64,000 nucleotides of DNA from Coenobita brevimanus. Taxonomy: Eukaryota; Arthropoda; Malacostraca; Decapoda; Coenobitidae. Position numbers and translations under genes: made by a program. Below the pieces are notes generated by a model that saw nothing but the letters and a program-made list of their open reading frames with translations, was not told the origin of the DNA and searched no databases. This document shows, piece after piece, positions 55,835 to 64,000 of this stretch. Positions within the stretch are counted from its first letter, which is position 1; each line of letters opens with the position of its first letter. Where the stretch lies: contig CM064670.1 of the NCBI GenBank assembly GCA_032717465.1, positions 11,419,083 to 11,483,082 on the forward strand, given 5' to 3'.

Positions 55835-55992
55835 AGGATGGATGGATAGATAGACTGATGGATATAAAGACAGATAGATAAATAGATAGACAGATGGAAG
55901 GATGAATAGGAGATGGAAAGAAGGAAAGAAAGATAACAAGATAGATAGTTAGCTAGATGGATAGATAGACAGATAGATAGATACAATAGCAG
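55835..55992. repeat. (GATA/GATG)n array
   Basis: Imperfect tetranucleotide repeats; the Leu/Ser/Tyr minus frame over it is an artefact. Confidence 0.9.
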
Positions 55993-56107
55993 ATTAGTTA
56001 AGTTATATAAATATGACTTTCCAGTTTCACACTGCAAACTGTGATAAAAAGAATGCTTAAAGAAAAAGGAATGTGTAACTAATAGAACTATGAAGAGGCT
56101 GCTGCCC

Positions 56108-56108
<1 letters not shown>

Positions 56109-56174
<66 letters not shown>
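56109..56174. repeat. (GA)n microsatellite
   Basis: Perfect GA array. Confidence 0.97.
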
Positions 56175-56176
<2 letters not shown>

Positions 56177-56179
56177 GAA

Positions 56180-56260
56180 AAGTGGTTTGCTGTCTGAAAG
56201 GGCGTCAGTTCGGTCCCCGGCTGGGTCAGGGACTTTTTGTAAGATTTGAATGTCGCTGAT
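56180..56260 (+). repeat. Possible tRNA-derived SINE remnant
   Basis: B-box-like 'cagttcggtccccggctg' (56207-56224) after a GA array. No A-box remains. Confidence 0.4.
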
Positions 56261-56284
56261 ATAGAATTTATTGGATGAGAGGGA

Positions 56285-56410
56285 GGGGGAGACTGGTTAA
56301 AGGGTGTGTGAGTTGGAGGAATGGCAGCCTGATGACAGAGGACAGGATGACATGGAGGCGATTTGTTTGAGGCCCACCCCTCCCTGGATTAATACATTTG
56401 GCTGAGCAGA
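56285..56410 (+). mobile_element. RTE-like LINE 3' end fragment
   Basis: 'gacaggatgacatggaggcg', 'atttgtttgaggcc', 'ggattaatacatttggctg': the same 3' end as at 40.9 kb. Confidence 0.65.
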
Positions 56411-56504
56411 TATACACACTGTGTTGTAATTATTATTCCATAACAATAACTTGGCCCTCATTTTCGTCCATTTGCAGTTTATTTTCCGCAAATCTGTCTT
56501 TTAA

Positions 56505-56555
56505 ACGCAATGTGTCCAGGCATCTCGAAATGAAATAATCTTGAATTTCACTTTC
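56505..56555 (+). pseudogene. jockey-like RT C-terminal end, short fragment
   Basis: 'FKRNVSRHLEMK' then stops, the same C-terminus as at 3776-3825 and 38.75 kb. Confidence 0.55.
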
Positions 56556-56926
56556 TGTTATTTCGTTTTTATTTTTTCTTGGAGGGAACTATCTTGCTGG
56601 CTTCTCGCCTTTGATTCCTTCTTCCTTGCATAAAAAATAAAAAGACAATGTTAAGACTCTACATCCTTTGCATAACAGATCTTAACCAGGATCATATTCT
56701 AGTATTAGTCTCCTCTTATACCTCAACATTCAGAGATACGGCAATTTCAAGCCAAGCTTGAGTAAAAATAATATTGTTTCATTACTCTTTTAATATTTCC
56801 CGACATGCCATTAAAAAAGAAAATAATCTCGCTGTTACCACTACAATTTACGGTAGCCTACATAATTTTTAACTCTCAAAAAATCTGTTGAGGAAGCAGT
56901 GTAGTATATCCCGTTTATTTATTCTG

Positions 56927-57285
56927 ACAAATATCCAATACCCATTTCAGCTCAGTTGACTGCCACGTGAAGTCAGACTGGAGGGTTGATTTGGCTAGTA
57001 ACCAGGAAGACTCATTTCTACCATTACAATGATATTTACTTTAAATTGACAAATATTCCCAACCCCATTTAATTCGGTTAATGTTCAAATGTAGTCAGAT
57101 TGGAGGGTCGATTTGGCTAGTAACCAAGAAGACTCGTTCCTATCTCATGACAGAAGCGTTTATTATAACCTGAAACAAATCCCCAACCCGTTTTAATTTG
57201 GTTGATGGCCAGATATAGTCGGATTTGGGGGATGATTTGTCTGGTAACCAAGGAGACTCATTCCTGTCTCATAACTAGAGCTCAT
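56927..57285. repeat. Tandem array, about 122-bp period, three units
   Basis: Each unit has 'aatccccaaccc.ttt.a.tt', 'gtagtcagattggaggg', 'gatttggctagtaaccaaga' and 'agactcattcctatctcat'. The third unit is the most diverged. Confidence 0.85.
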
Positions 57286-57419
57286 GAAATTCCATGCAAC
57301 CACGACTTAGTATTCAAGTTCTACAAGTGGCCCAGTTCCGTCAGATGAGAACAAATCAATTATAGCGATAGCATAAAGGAATGACGGAGAAATGTTCCTA
57401 TCCCCTTCCCCCCTCTCTC

Positions 57420-57705
57420 TAACTTGGCCTAAAATTACCCCTTTCTATCCTGAATGCTGAACTATAATCCATTAACACTGGAATATGGTGATACGATCTG
57501 TTCAATTTAACTTGGCCTAAGGTTGTCTTCTCTCAATTTTGAATAATGAGCTATGATGAGATAATACTACAATATGGTACTAGTCACGAAGAAGTGCTAT
57601 GGGAAGGATGTAGAACCGTAACACTGTCTTTTACTGTAGCTGCATTACGTGAAATAGCTGCAAAAGGACTAAAATCTGTACCAAGTGAAAGTCAGTGAAC
57701 TATAG
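57420..57705 (+). repeat. Dispersed repeat A copy
   Basis: Fullest copy: 'aacttggcctaaaatt', 'atcctgaatgctgaactat', 'ctagtcacgaagaagtgcta', 'gggaaggatgtagaaccgta', 'tgcaaaaggactaaaatctg'. The front part is doubled (57420-57495 and 57505-57575). Confidence 0.7.
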
Positions 57706-57844
57706 TCACGAGACAGTGCTGCTAGAAAGTCGGCCCGAAAATGATCTCTCCACAAAAAAAAAAAAAAAAGAAAAAAAAAAAGAGAGAGAGAAGAAGAAAG
57801 AAGAAACAGAGTCATATTGCGAGTATAATTTCAGCCATCTGAAT

Positions 57845-57935
57845 AATTCATGGGGTGGAGAGGTATATGTGAAAGTGGAGTGTCAGCTGGAGAGAGGACA
57901 GACAGATGGTAGGGGACAGCAGATTTGTCTTATTC
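57845..57935 (+). mobile_element. RTE-like LINE 3' end, short fragment
   Basis: 'tggggtggagaggtatatgt' and 'ggacagacagatggtagggg', a shorter version of 58985-59110. The frame at 57695-57949 is not a gene. Confidence 0.5.
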
Positions 57936-58057
57936 TGCCCCCTGATTAGCATGAAACAAGTTGGCATAGGTTGAAAATCTAGGCTACGTAAAGACGAATG
58001 GAGTATAACAATATCTCTTGGCGCATCATGAAATTACATGCCACTGGGACCCACAAT

Positions 58058-58260
58058 CTCGTCAGCTAAGGAGGCGCCCTACTACCTCTTCCTTGGCGGC
58101 TTATTTTTGGATGTGGCTGGTTCGTACCCTTTTATTCGTTATTTATGCAGAGTATGGTGATATTTGAAGGATTTATACATCACAGAAGAAGACAGTAAGG
58201 TGTAATAAAGAATACAAATCGCTTAGGAAAGGGGGTTAGGGAGCTTCACTCACTGACGAG
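58058..58260. mobile_element. 203-bp MITE-like element, copy 1
   Basis: Left end 'ctcgtcagctaaggaggcgc' and inverted right end 'ctcgtcagtgagtgaagctc' are inverted repeats. The interior ('ctacctcttccttggcgg', 'atatttgaaggatttataca', 'tcgcttaggaaa') recurs at 60160-60375. I could not settle a target duplication. Confidence 0.6.
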
Positions 58261-58534
58261 AAAACGCAACTAGTGCTCATAGATTTACGAAGTACAGAAA
58301 TATTACTTTTTCACTATAATGTCATTTCCAAAACAGAATCCTTACTATTGAACAGGCGATTTTAAGCAGCTTAGAGAAACGTCTTGTACTGAACTGGTTT
58401 TATGAAGGCTGTATCTGTAGTTGCAAGACAATTTACACCTTTGATGGCCGCACCCACCGGGGGCTTGAGTGAATGGAAGCATGGCCCATTGGATTGGGCA
58501 ATTTTAGGCTGTCTGGACATTGCAACTCCTCACC

Positions 58535-58586
58535 CTGCCCTTGGGTGGGAAAGGAGGTCCGGATGATGATGATGATGATGATGATG
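58535..58586 (+). repeat. Dispersed repeat end with (GAT)n tail
   Basis: 'cctgcccttgggtgggaaag', 'gaggtccggatgatgatg': the same head as at 51203-51235. Confidence 0.6.
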
Positions 58587-58599
58587 TATCTGTAGTTCT

Positions 58600-58925
58600 T
58601 TCGCACCATCTTGGTCCATAGTTTCTTCCTTTTTCAGATTATTTTACGTAGCTCAGCGGCAGAAAAAGACAGTGCCATGACTCTGCATCACTTCAAAATC
58701 GCTACTTCATAACCAGTTCCATATTCTAGTATTAATCTGTTTCTACAACCTACGAGTTCGAGATGGAAATGTGGCAGTTTCAGGCCAAGTTAAAGTAAAA
58801 GGAGTATAGTTTATCGAAGTTCCCAATTTTCTAAACTGAAATTTCCACCTTTCCATCTTGAATGCTGAGTTGTAATAAAAGATTAACACTGGAAATTGAT
58901 ACTAGAAAGTCGGCCCGAAAATAAT
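58600..58925 (+). repeat. Repeat A pieces
   Basis: 'gtggcagtttcaggccaagt', 'taaagtaaaaggagtatag', 'ttccatcttgaatgctgag', 'aacactggaaattgatacta', then an A-run (58935-58953). Confidence 0.5.
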
Positions 58926-58984
58926 ATCCCTCAAAAAAAAAAAAAAAAAAAAATCAAGTTGCGAGTATAATGTCAGCCATCTGA

Positions 58985-59115
58985 ATAATTCGTGGGGTGA
59001 AGTATATGTGACAGTGGGGTCAGTTGCAGAGAGGGCAGACAAATGGTAGAGGATAGATTGACATGGAAGAGATTTGTTCCTGGCATCCCCTTACTACATA
59101 AAGACATCTGGCAAA
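58985..59115 (+). mobile_element. RTE-like LINE 3' end fragment
   Basis: 'cagacaaatggtagaggata', 'gattgacatggaagagattt', 'cataaagacatctggc', followed by a GA-rich stretch. Confidence 0.6.
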
Positions 59116-59346
59116 AGAGAGAGGGGGAAGAGAAAGAGACAGGTAGACAGTGAATTCATAACCCTTAATATTGCCTTTTGAATGTGGCAAGAAAAAACAT
59201 AATTTATTCTTCAAAGCTCCAATTCCTTCTCGCCCAGTTAGATAGAGGCCCCTGTGTACACTGAACAGTAAAAGCTGAAAAGCCCTGCGCAGCTCACAAT
59301 CGTACTTTGAACCTGAAGTATTTAAGGTTCAAGGACTGAAGCAGAG

Positions 59347-59397
59347 GATAGTAGTAGTAGTAGTAGTAGTAGCAGTAGTAGTAGTAGTAGTAGTAGC

Positions 59398-59432
<35 letters not shown>

Positions 59433-59472
59433 CAGTAGTAGTGGCAATAGTAGTATAGTAGTAGTAGTAGTG
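59347..59472. repeat. (AGT)n trinucleotide array
   Basis: AGT/AGC repeats, about 125 bases. Tyr- and Thr-rich frames are artefacts. Confidence 0.97.
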
Positions 59473-59645
59473 CTCGAACCACAGATGTTTCAGGGTTCTA
59501 CTACGATTGTGAACTGCGCAGGAATTTTGTTGTTGAGAGAACATTATTTAGTTCAAACAATATAATGATTTAAAAAGTCACCCGAATGCAGGGGATAAGA
59601 GAGAGAGAGGGAGAGAGAGAAGGGGGGTGCTTGCGTGCGTACAGT

Positions 59646-59648
<3 letters not shown>

Positions 59649-59682
<34 letters not shown>
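59649..59682. repeat. (GT)n microsatellite
   Basis: Perfect GT array. Confidence 0.95.
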
Positions 59683-59683
<1 letters not shown>

Positions 59684-59699
59684 CTCCCGTCCATCAAGC

Positions 59700-60155
59700 C
59701 TTAACGAGAAGTGATTGCTGTAACGCCGGCAGGAAAAAAATAAAAAAATTCTTTGGTGGAGTGTACTCAGCTCTAGTGTTAAATCACATCATCCACACAG
59801 GCACAGCTCACTCGTTTGACGGGCAAAGTGCCGGAAACTACACTTTTAGAGAGAGAGAGAGAGATACTGATGAACAAAAGTGTGGGTCGACTGCGATTCC
59901 TCCCCTCCTCCCCTTCGTTTCCGCGTTTGTAGGAAGGTTTTAGGTTTCAAACAATTTCTCTACGTCCAAAAACTCAGCAATCTCTTAGTTACGTACGTAC
60001 CATAGTGTATCTTTTAAAGGTCCAACCAGCTAAATTCTGATAAATACAACACAACACACTTCACGCGACTTCAAGCCTCACTTCTCGCAGACCTGGTGAT
60101 GGGGGTGGGGGAGGGGCTGTACTATTAGGAAATCCAGTCGCCTCACCTGCTTATC
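59700..60155. other. No gene recognised
   Basis: The frame 59635-59943 begins in the GT array and has no motif. Confidence 0.4.
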
Positions 60156-60159
60156 TCTC

Positions 60160-60375
60160 GTCGCTGTATGTCAGTGAAGGAGGCTCCCTAGCACCTCTTC
60201 CTTAGCGATCTATTTTTTGATGTGTCCTGGTTAATATCCTTTGTGCGTTATCTGTGTAGACTATTGGGATATTCGAAGGATTTGTACAATACAGAGGAGG
60301 ACAATGAGTAATCAGCATATTAAATTGCTTAGGAAAAAGTGTTAGGAAGCTTCTTTAACCGACGAGAATCTAGGC
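60160..60375. mobile_element. MITE-like element, copy 2
   Basis: A diverged copy of 58058-58260: 'gtcagtgaaggaggctccct', 'agcacctcttccttagcg', 'atattcgaaggatttgtac', 'ttgcttaggaaaaagtgtta', 'aagcttctttaaccgacgag'. Confidence 0.6.
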
Positions 60376-60548
60376 CCCAGAGGCTTGCATATGAAATGGT
60401 GGACTACAGTGCAAATACTAATCCATCTGTGGGGAATTCTGAACCTCCTTCCACATTATCAGAGCGTTTACGAATCCAGTAATGAAACAGAGACAGGAGA
60501 AGGGAACGGATTTATGCATTTAAATGTGATTATTTCATGCCAGTAACA

Positions 60549-60622
60549 CCGTCAGCTGGCAAAACCGTCAGCTGGCAAAACCGTCAGCTGGCAAAACCAT
60601 TAGCTGGAAAAACCGTCAGAAC
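60549..60622. repeat. 16-bp tandem repeat, four to five units
   Basis: The unit 'cgtcagctggcaaaac' is repeated three times exactly, then with changes. Confidence 0.93.
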
Positions 60623-61039
60623 GAGTCAGATGGGACTGCTCTCTTGTGTGACCTAAACAGCAACAAATTTGACCAGTGACAATACAGGTTGCTTCTGGTC
60701 CAACTAGACCCTTCATACCCATTCTGATTCAGGCTAATTCTCCTCCATTTAGTTAATATTACTTATTGTCACGATCATTCAGAACAATCAAGTAGTTTTA
60801 CAGATTACAGTTACTTCAGCTTCAGTTCAGTCAAATCAGGTTCCCTCAGATTCAGTCAGTTGGAAATGTGTGCTAGCCCTCCCTGTCTCTCCCCTCGCTG
60901 AAGTCCTAGATACCTGAATGAGGCTTTATCGACAGAGGTGCATAACATGAGTCGATCCAGGGGTGTTGCCAACTGTGTCCAGCCAAGACCCCTGCTGTAC
61001 CACACTAACGATAAGTATGCGTCATTTTACATACATACG

Positions 61040-61310
61040 TACACAGACACTTCTTCTTTTACTGGTGTTGTGTTATTTTTCCCATACAAATGTGATACAG
61101 ACCACACTAATAATAATGATAATAATAATAATAATACAGTACCAAACATTATAATGCACTTCATTTTTTACAGGCTGTTATGTTATATCTTTCATACAAA
61201 TGTGATACAAGCCACACTGATGATTTGTATACTGTACAGTACCTTACATACACAGACTGCATTTTTACTGCTATTCTCCTATAAGTGATACAAACCATCT
61301 TTTACTGACG
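61040..61310. repeat. Diverged tandem duplication, with ATA repeat
   Basis: 'atacaaatgtgatacagacc' (61084) recurs as 'atacaaatgtgatacaagcc' (61194) and, shortened, 'tataagtgatacaaacc' (61281), each preceded by 'ttttactg' or 'ttttacagg' plus 'gttatgtta' type sequence. An AAT run lies at 61109-61136. Confidence 0.65.
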
Positions 61311-62239
61311 AATGTTGCTTTATTAGCCTTTATTGGCTTGGTGAAAGAGGATGCCAGACCTACGTTACTCAGGCACGTGATATGGACAACACCTTAGATA
61401 TATTCCTGGATCCGCCCCTGCATAGAGTCACTAATAGATGGCTAATAATATGTCACCCAGTCCATCACGTCATATTTAAGCGTTTGTGAATCCAACCACG
61501 AAGAAGAGGCGAAGAGAACGAACTTTTTCATCTGGAATTAGAGTTACGGTCAGAAATATCGTCCCACTGTCTAGTCGAGTAATTATGAAACGTTTACAAA
61601 ATGTTCTGATATATTTGTTGGGTTCCGTGGATCACAATGCTGTGTGTCAAAGGTCGTGGCTCGCTGTTTCACTATTTATCGTAGTGAGCTGGATCGATAT
61701 TTTTGTCCACAGAAATACATTTAGGTCACTTCATGGACATTCAGTGGAGGGAGTACAGAAGATATTTTACGATCGATTCTGTTTTGTAGTTTATTATTTG
61801 TTTTCACAGTAAGAAGAAAAGAAGGGAACTTTTTACTTTTTCTTTTTTTTGTCCTCGCTCCCCCAGTAAATAAATAAATTAAATGATTAATTAATTAAAT
61901 CCACATTGTAATTTTCCTCTCGCAACTAAGATTTGTATTTTACAGACAAAAGCCCTTGGAAGATTCTGAAAAACAATATTTTTTTGAAGGACTTTCTTAT
62001 AACCGGGCAGTGGAGCTGCTACCCGGTGCCACCACGTGAAGGCGTCCTTCTCCAGCACCGTCCTGCCTCCTGAAAGCGTAATATATTCAGCCAATCCGCT
62101 TTATCAGGGTCAAGCTGAATTTATAAATTTGCGCAGTTATAAATCTCTCGAGGCCAATTTATGACTAGCGTAGCAAATGGAGTGGTGTGGTGCTGGACTT
62201 GACCTGGGTAGAGTATGACAGTGATGTGTTGTAGGATAT

Positions 62240-62245
<6 letters not shown>
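61311..62245. other. Repeat pieces, no gene
   Basis: 61470-61720 shares blocks with 60445-60490 and 40560-40700. 62000-62040 shares 'ataaccgggcagtggagctg' with 44070. The frame 61486-61812 has no known motif. Confidence 0.45.
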
Positions 62246-62307
<62 letters not shown>

Positions 62308-62327
62308 GGATGTGTGCCACGTTGGGG

Positions 62328-62370
<43 letters not shown>
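62245..62370. repeat. (GA)n and (GT)n microsatellites
   Basis: GA run 62246-62303 and GT run 62330-62370. Confidence 0.96.
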
Positions 62371-62372
<2 letters not shown>

Positions 62373-62404
62373 AAGTCCTCCTAGGCTTTTTGATGGATTT
62401 AAAT

Positions 62405-63235
62405 GAAATTCCCAGGTGAGTTCGTCTGGCTCCTGGGAAGGTTTTTCACCATATTCAATTCTCCAGCCATGATTTTTTGGGGGTCATCCCCCCTCATCAA
62501 ATTATTGGTTCTCAGTAATAGTGATAGAAAACGTAGATATGGCTTTGATATCTTAGTACATGTTATGCAATTCACTCTCATCCGTAATGCGATGTTTGGG
62601 GGCATGACCCTTTTCCAATGATTCTTGGGGGGTTAGCACCCTTCCTAAAAATAAAAACGACCAGAAAAAGGAAAAATATTTGACTGAAACTTCCCAGGTG
62701 AGTTCGTCTGGTTAATCCAAAGGTTTCCAACCCTGACTTAGGGGGGGGGGGGGTTAGCCCCACTCACGTAATTAAAAATTCTCAGAAATAACGTAAAGGT
62801 GTTAGATAAATCTTTGATATCTTAGAACGCGTTGTGCAATGGGCTCACATCGGTAATGCGATGTTTGGGGCCCAAGGCCCTCCCTAATTCTTGAGGGGGT
62901 TAGTCCCTTTCTCAAAAATAAAAGTGATCAGAAACAGGGGAAAGATTTCAGTGCCATTTCCCTGGTGAGTTTGTCTGGTCAGTGACAGTGATTCCCACTA
63001 TACATATTTCCACCCATGATTTTAAAGGAGTCAGTCGTCGTCATTAAATTTATCATTCTAATAAACAGTGAAAGGAGGGCAGATACAAAGGTGATATCTT
63101 AGTACATGTTGTACAGTGAACTTTCTTCTGCAAAGTGACATTTAAGGGAGCGTGACTCCCTCAGTGATTCTTGCAGGGGTCATTCCCCCTCCCAAAGTCA
63201 GAAATGATCGGAAACAGGTGAAAGTGAGCACATAG
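62405..63235. repeat. Tandem array, about 280-bp period, three units
   Basis: Each unit begins near 'cccaggtgagttcgtctgg' (62411, 62693, 62960 in diverged form) and contains 'tttgatatcttagta', 'gtaatgcgatgtttgggg', 'gattcttg.gggggttag' and 'ccctccc.aaaaataaaa'. Confidence 0.88.
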
Positions 63236-63625
63236 ACTTCAGCGAAATCACTATACGTATCGCAGAATTGCATATGCTGTTTCCGTGTTTCATCTGAATA
63301 TGCAGGACGAAACTGCACATCTACTTTATTTATCTGTTATTTCAGAGGAGAGGGCTGTGATAGGAGATCAGTAGGAAGGGACAGGAGTTGACTCGGAAGA
63401 ACCAGCGGGGAGGAAAATTGTTAGACTATGAGTGAAAGGTGTTGGTTAGTTGGGCTTTCATGTGCTGTATTAATGTCATTTTCATGGCACCAAACTCATA
63501 CATCCCTGGTGAACCCTATATGTGTTTGTTTGTTTGGCTTTTGTTTGTTTGCTTGCTTTTTATGTGTATGTGCTTTTATGATTATGTTTGTGTCATATTA
63601 TTATGTTAGTCTTCCGCTTCTTTGC

Positions 63626-63678
<53 letters not shown>

Positions 63679-64000
63679 TTCATTACTGTCTTCGTGTTTC
63701 TGATTTCTACATCATAGTCTCATATCCTTGTTCTGGTGGTGGTTCCGCTGATAACACAAGAGTATAAGGAAGCGGGTTTAGTGATCTGTCTAGTTCTCGA
63801 ATATCAGTGAGTTTATCAGCGTCATTTTCAAACTTCTCCGATGTCTTCCTCGCCTCGCCCTCACTCGGGTGCCAGTACATTTGACTTATATTCAGTCTTG
63901 TTCATCAGGGTTTGGGTCCTCTGGTTAGCGACGAATCCCAGTTCTTTATTTTATACTTTCTAAACTTCCCATTCCACCGAAAGGATGATGGTGTACTGCA
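63236..64000. other. No gene; (GT)n microsatellite
   Basis: GT array at 63627-63673 after a 'tgtttgtttg' stretch (63521-63560). The hydrophobic frame 63428-63703 runs into the GT array and has no known motif. Confidence 0.5.

Noticed and set aside
59635..59943. 102-codon frame with Cys/Val start
   Set aside because: Begins in a GT microsatellite; remainder has no motif.
61486..61812. 108-codon plus frame
   Set aside because: Overlaps a dispersed repeat also present at 40.6 and 60.4 kb; no motif.

Overview
This is a stretch of animal (eukaryotic) nuclear DNA, most likely from a decapod crustacean. The evidence is spliceosomal introns with GT..AG borders, an extreme load of dinucleotide, trinucleotide and tetranucleotide microsatellites, and a mixture of RTE-like, jockey-like and Penelope-like retroelements with piggyBac and hAT DNA transposons. 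The species cannot be told from the sequence. There is no operon-like gene packing; nearly all long open frames are translated microsatellites or transposon remnants.

The only host-type genes I can support are two paralogous, minus-strand, multi-exon genes about 20 kb apart. The complete one has three coding exons (27511-27346, 25214-25044, 23664-22709), all joined by phase-1 introns, giving a predicted 430-residue secreted protein: signal peptide, a compact PAN/apple-like Cys core, a long Ser/Thr/Pro-rich mucin-like linker, and an 8-Cys C-terminal domain I do not recognise. The second copy shows only exons 1 and 2 (7061-6929 and 5605-5459); its remaining exons would lie left of the window or are lost. 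The same piggyBac-type MITE has landed independently in intron 1 of both genes.

Region by region. 1-5.1 kb: a hAT-type element with an 8-bp target duplication (110-117 and 5066-5073) encloses a degraded jockey-like reverse transcriptase, which is itself split by an internally deleted piggyBac derivative (736-2709) and by a piggyBac-type MITE (3011-3775). 5.1-8.5 kb: the 5' part of paralog 1 and a 5'-truncated RTE-like LINE. 8.5-22 kb: microsatellites, a 1-kb pyrimidine-only tract and dispersed repeats. 22-27.6 kb: the complete PAN gene. 28.8-46.6 kb: LINE 3' ends, a Penelope-like RT fragment, a second jockey-like RT fragment and several minisatellites. 46.7-51 kb: a 4.26-kb piggyBac element with a 566-codon transposase frame, intact DDD residues, but one nonsense codon and one frameshift near its N-terminus. 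51-54.2 kb: a foldback element, trinucleotide arrays and an RT fragment carrying a PHD-like C4HC3 zinc finger. 54-64 kb: LINE 3' tails, a MITE pair and three larger tandem arrays (about 122 bp, 16 bp and 280 bp periods).

The transposons explain most of the window. The 736-2709 derivative is an internally deleted relative of the 46.7-kb element and could only have moved with transposase supplied in trans. No RNA gene, CRISPR array or prokaryotic feature is present.
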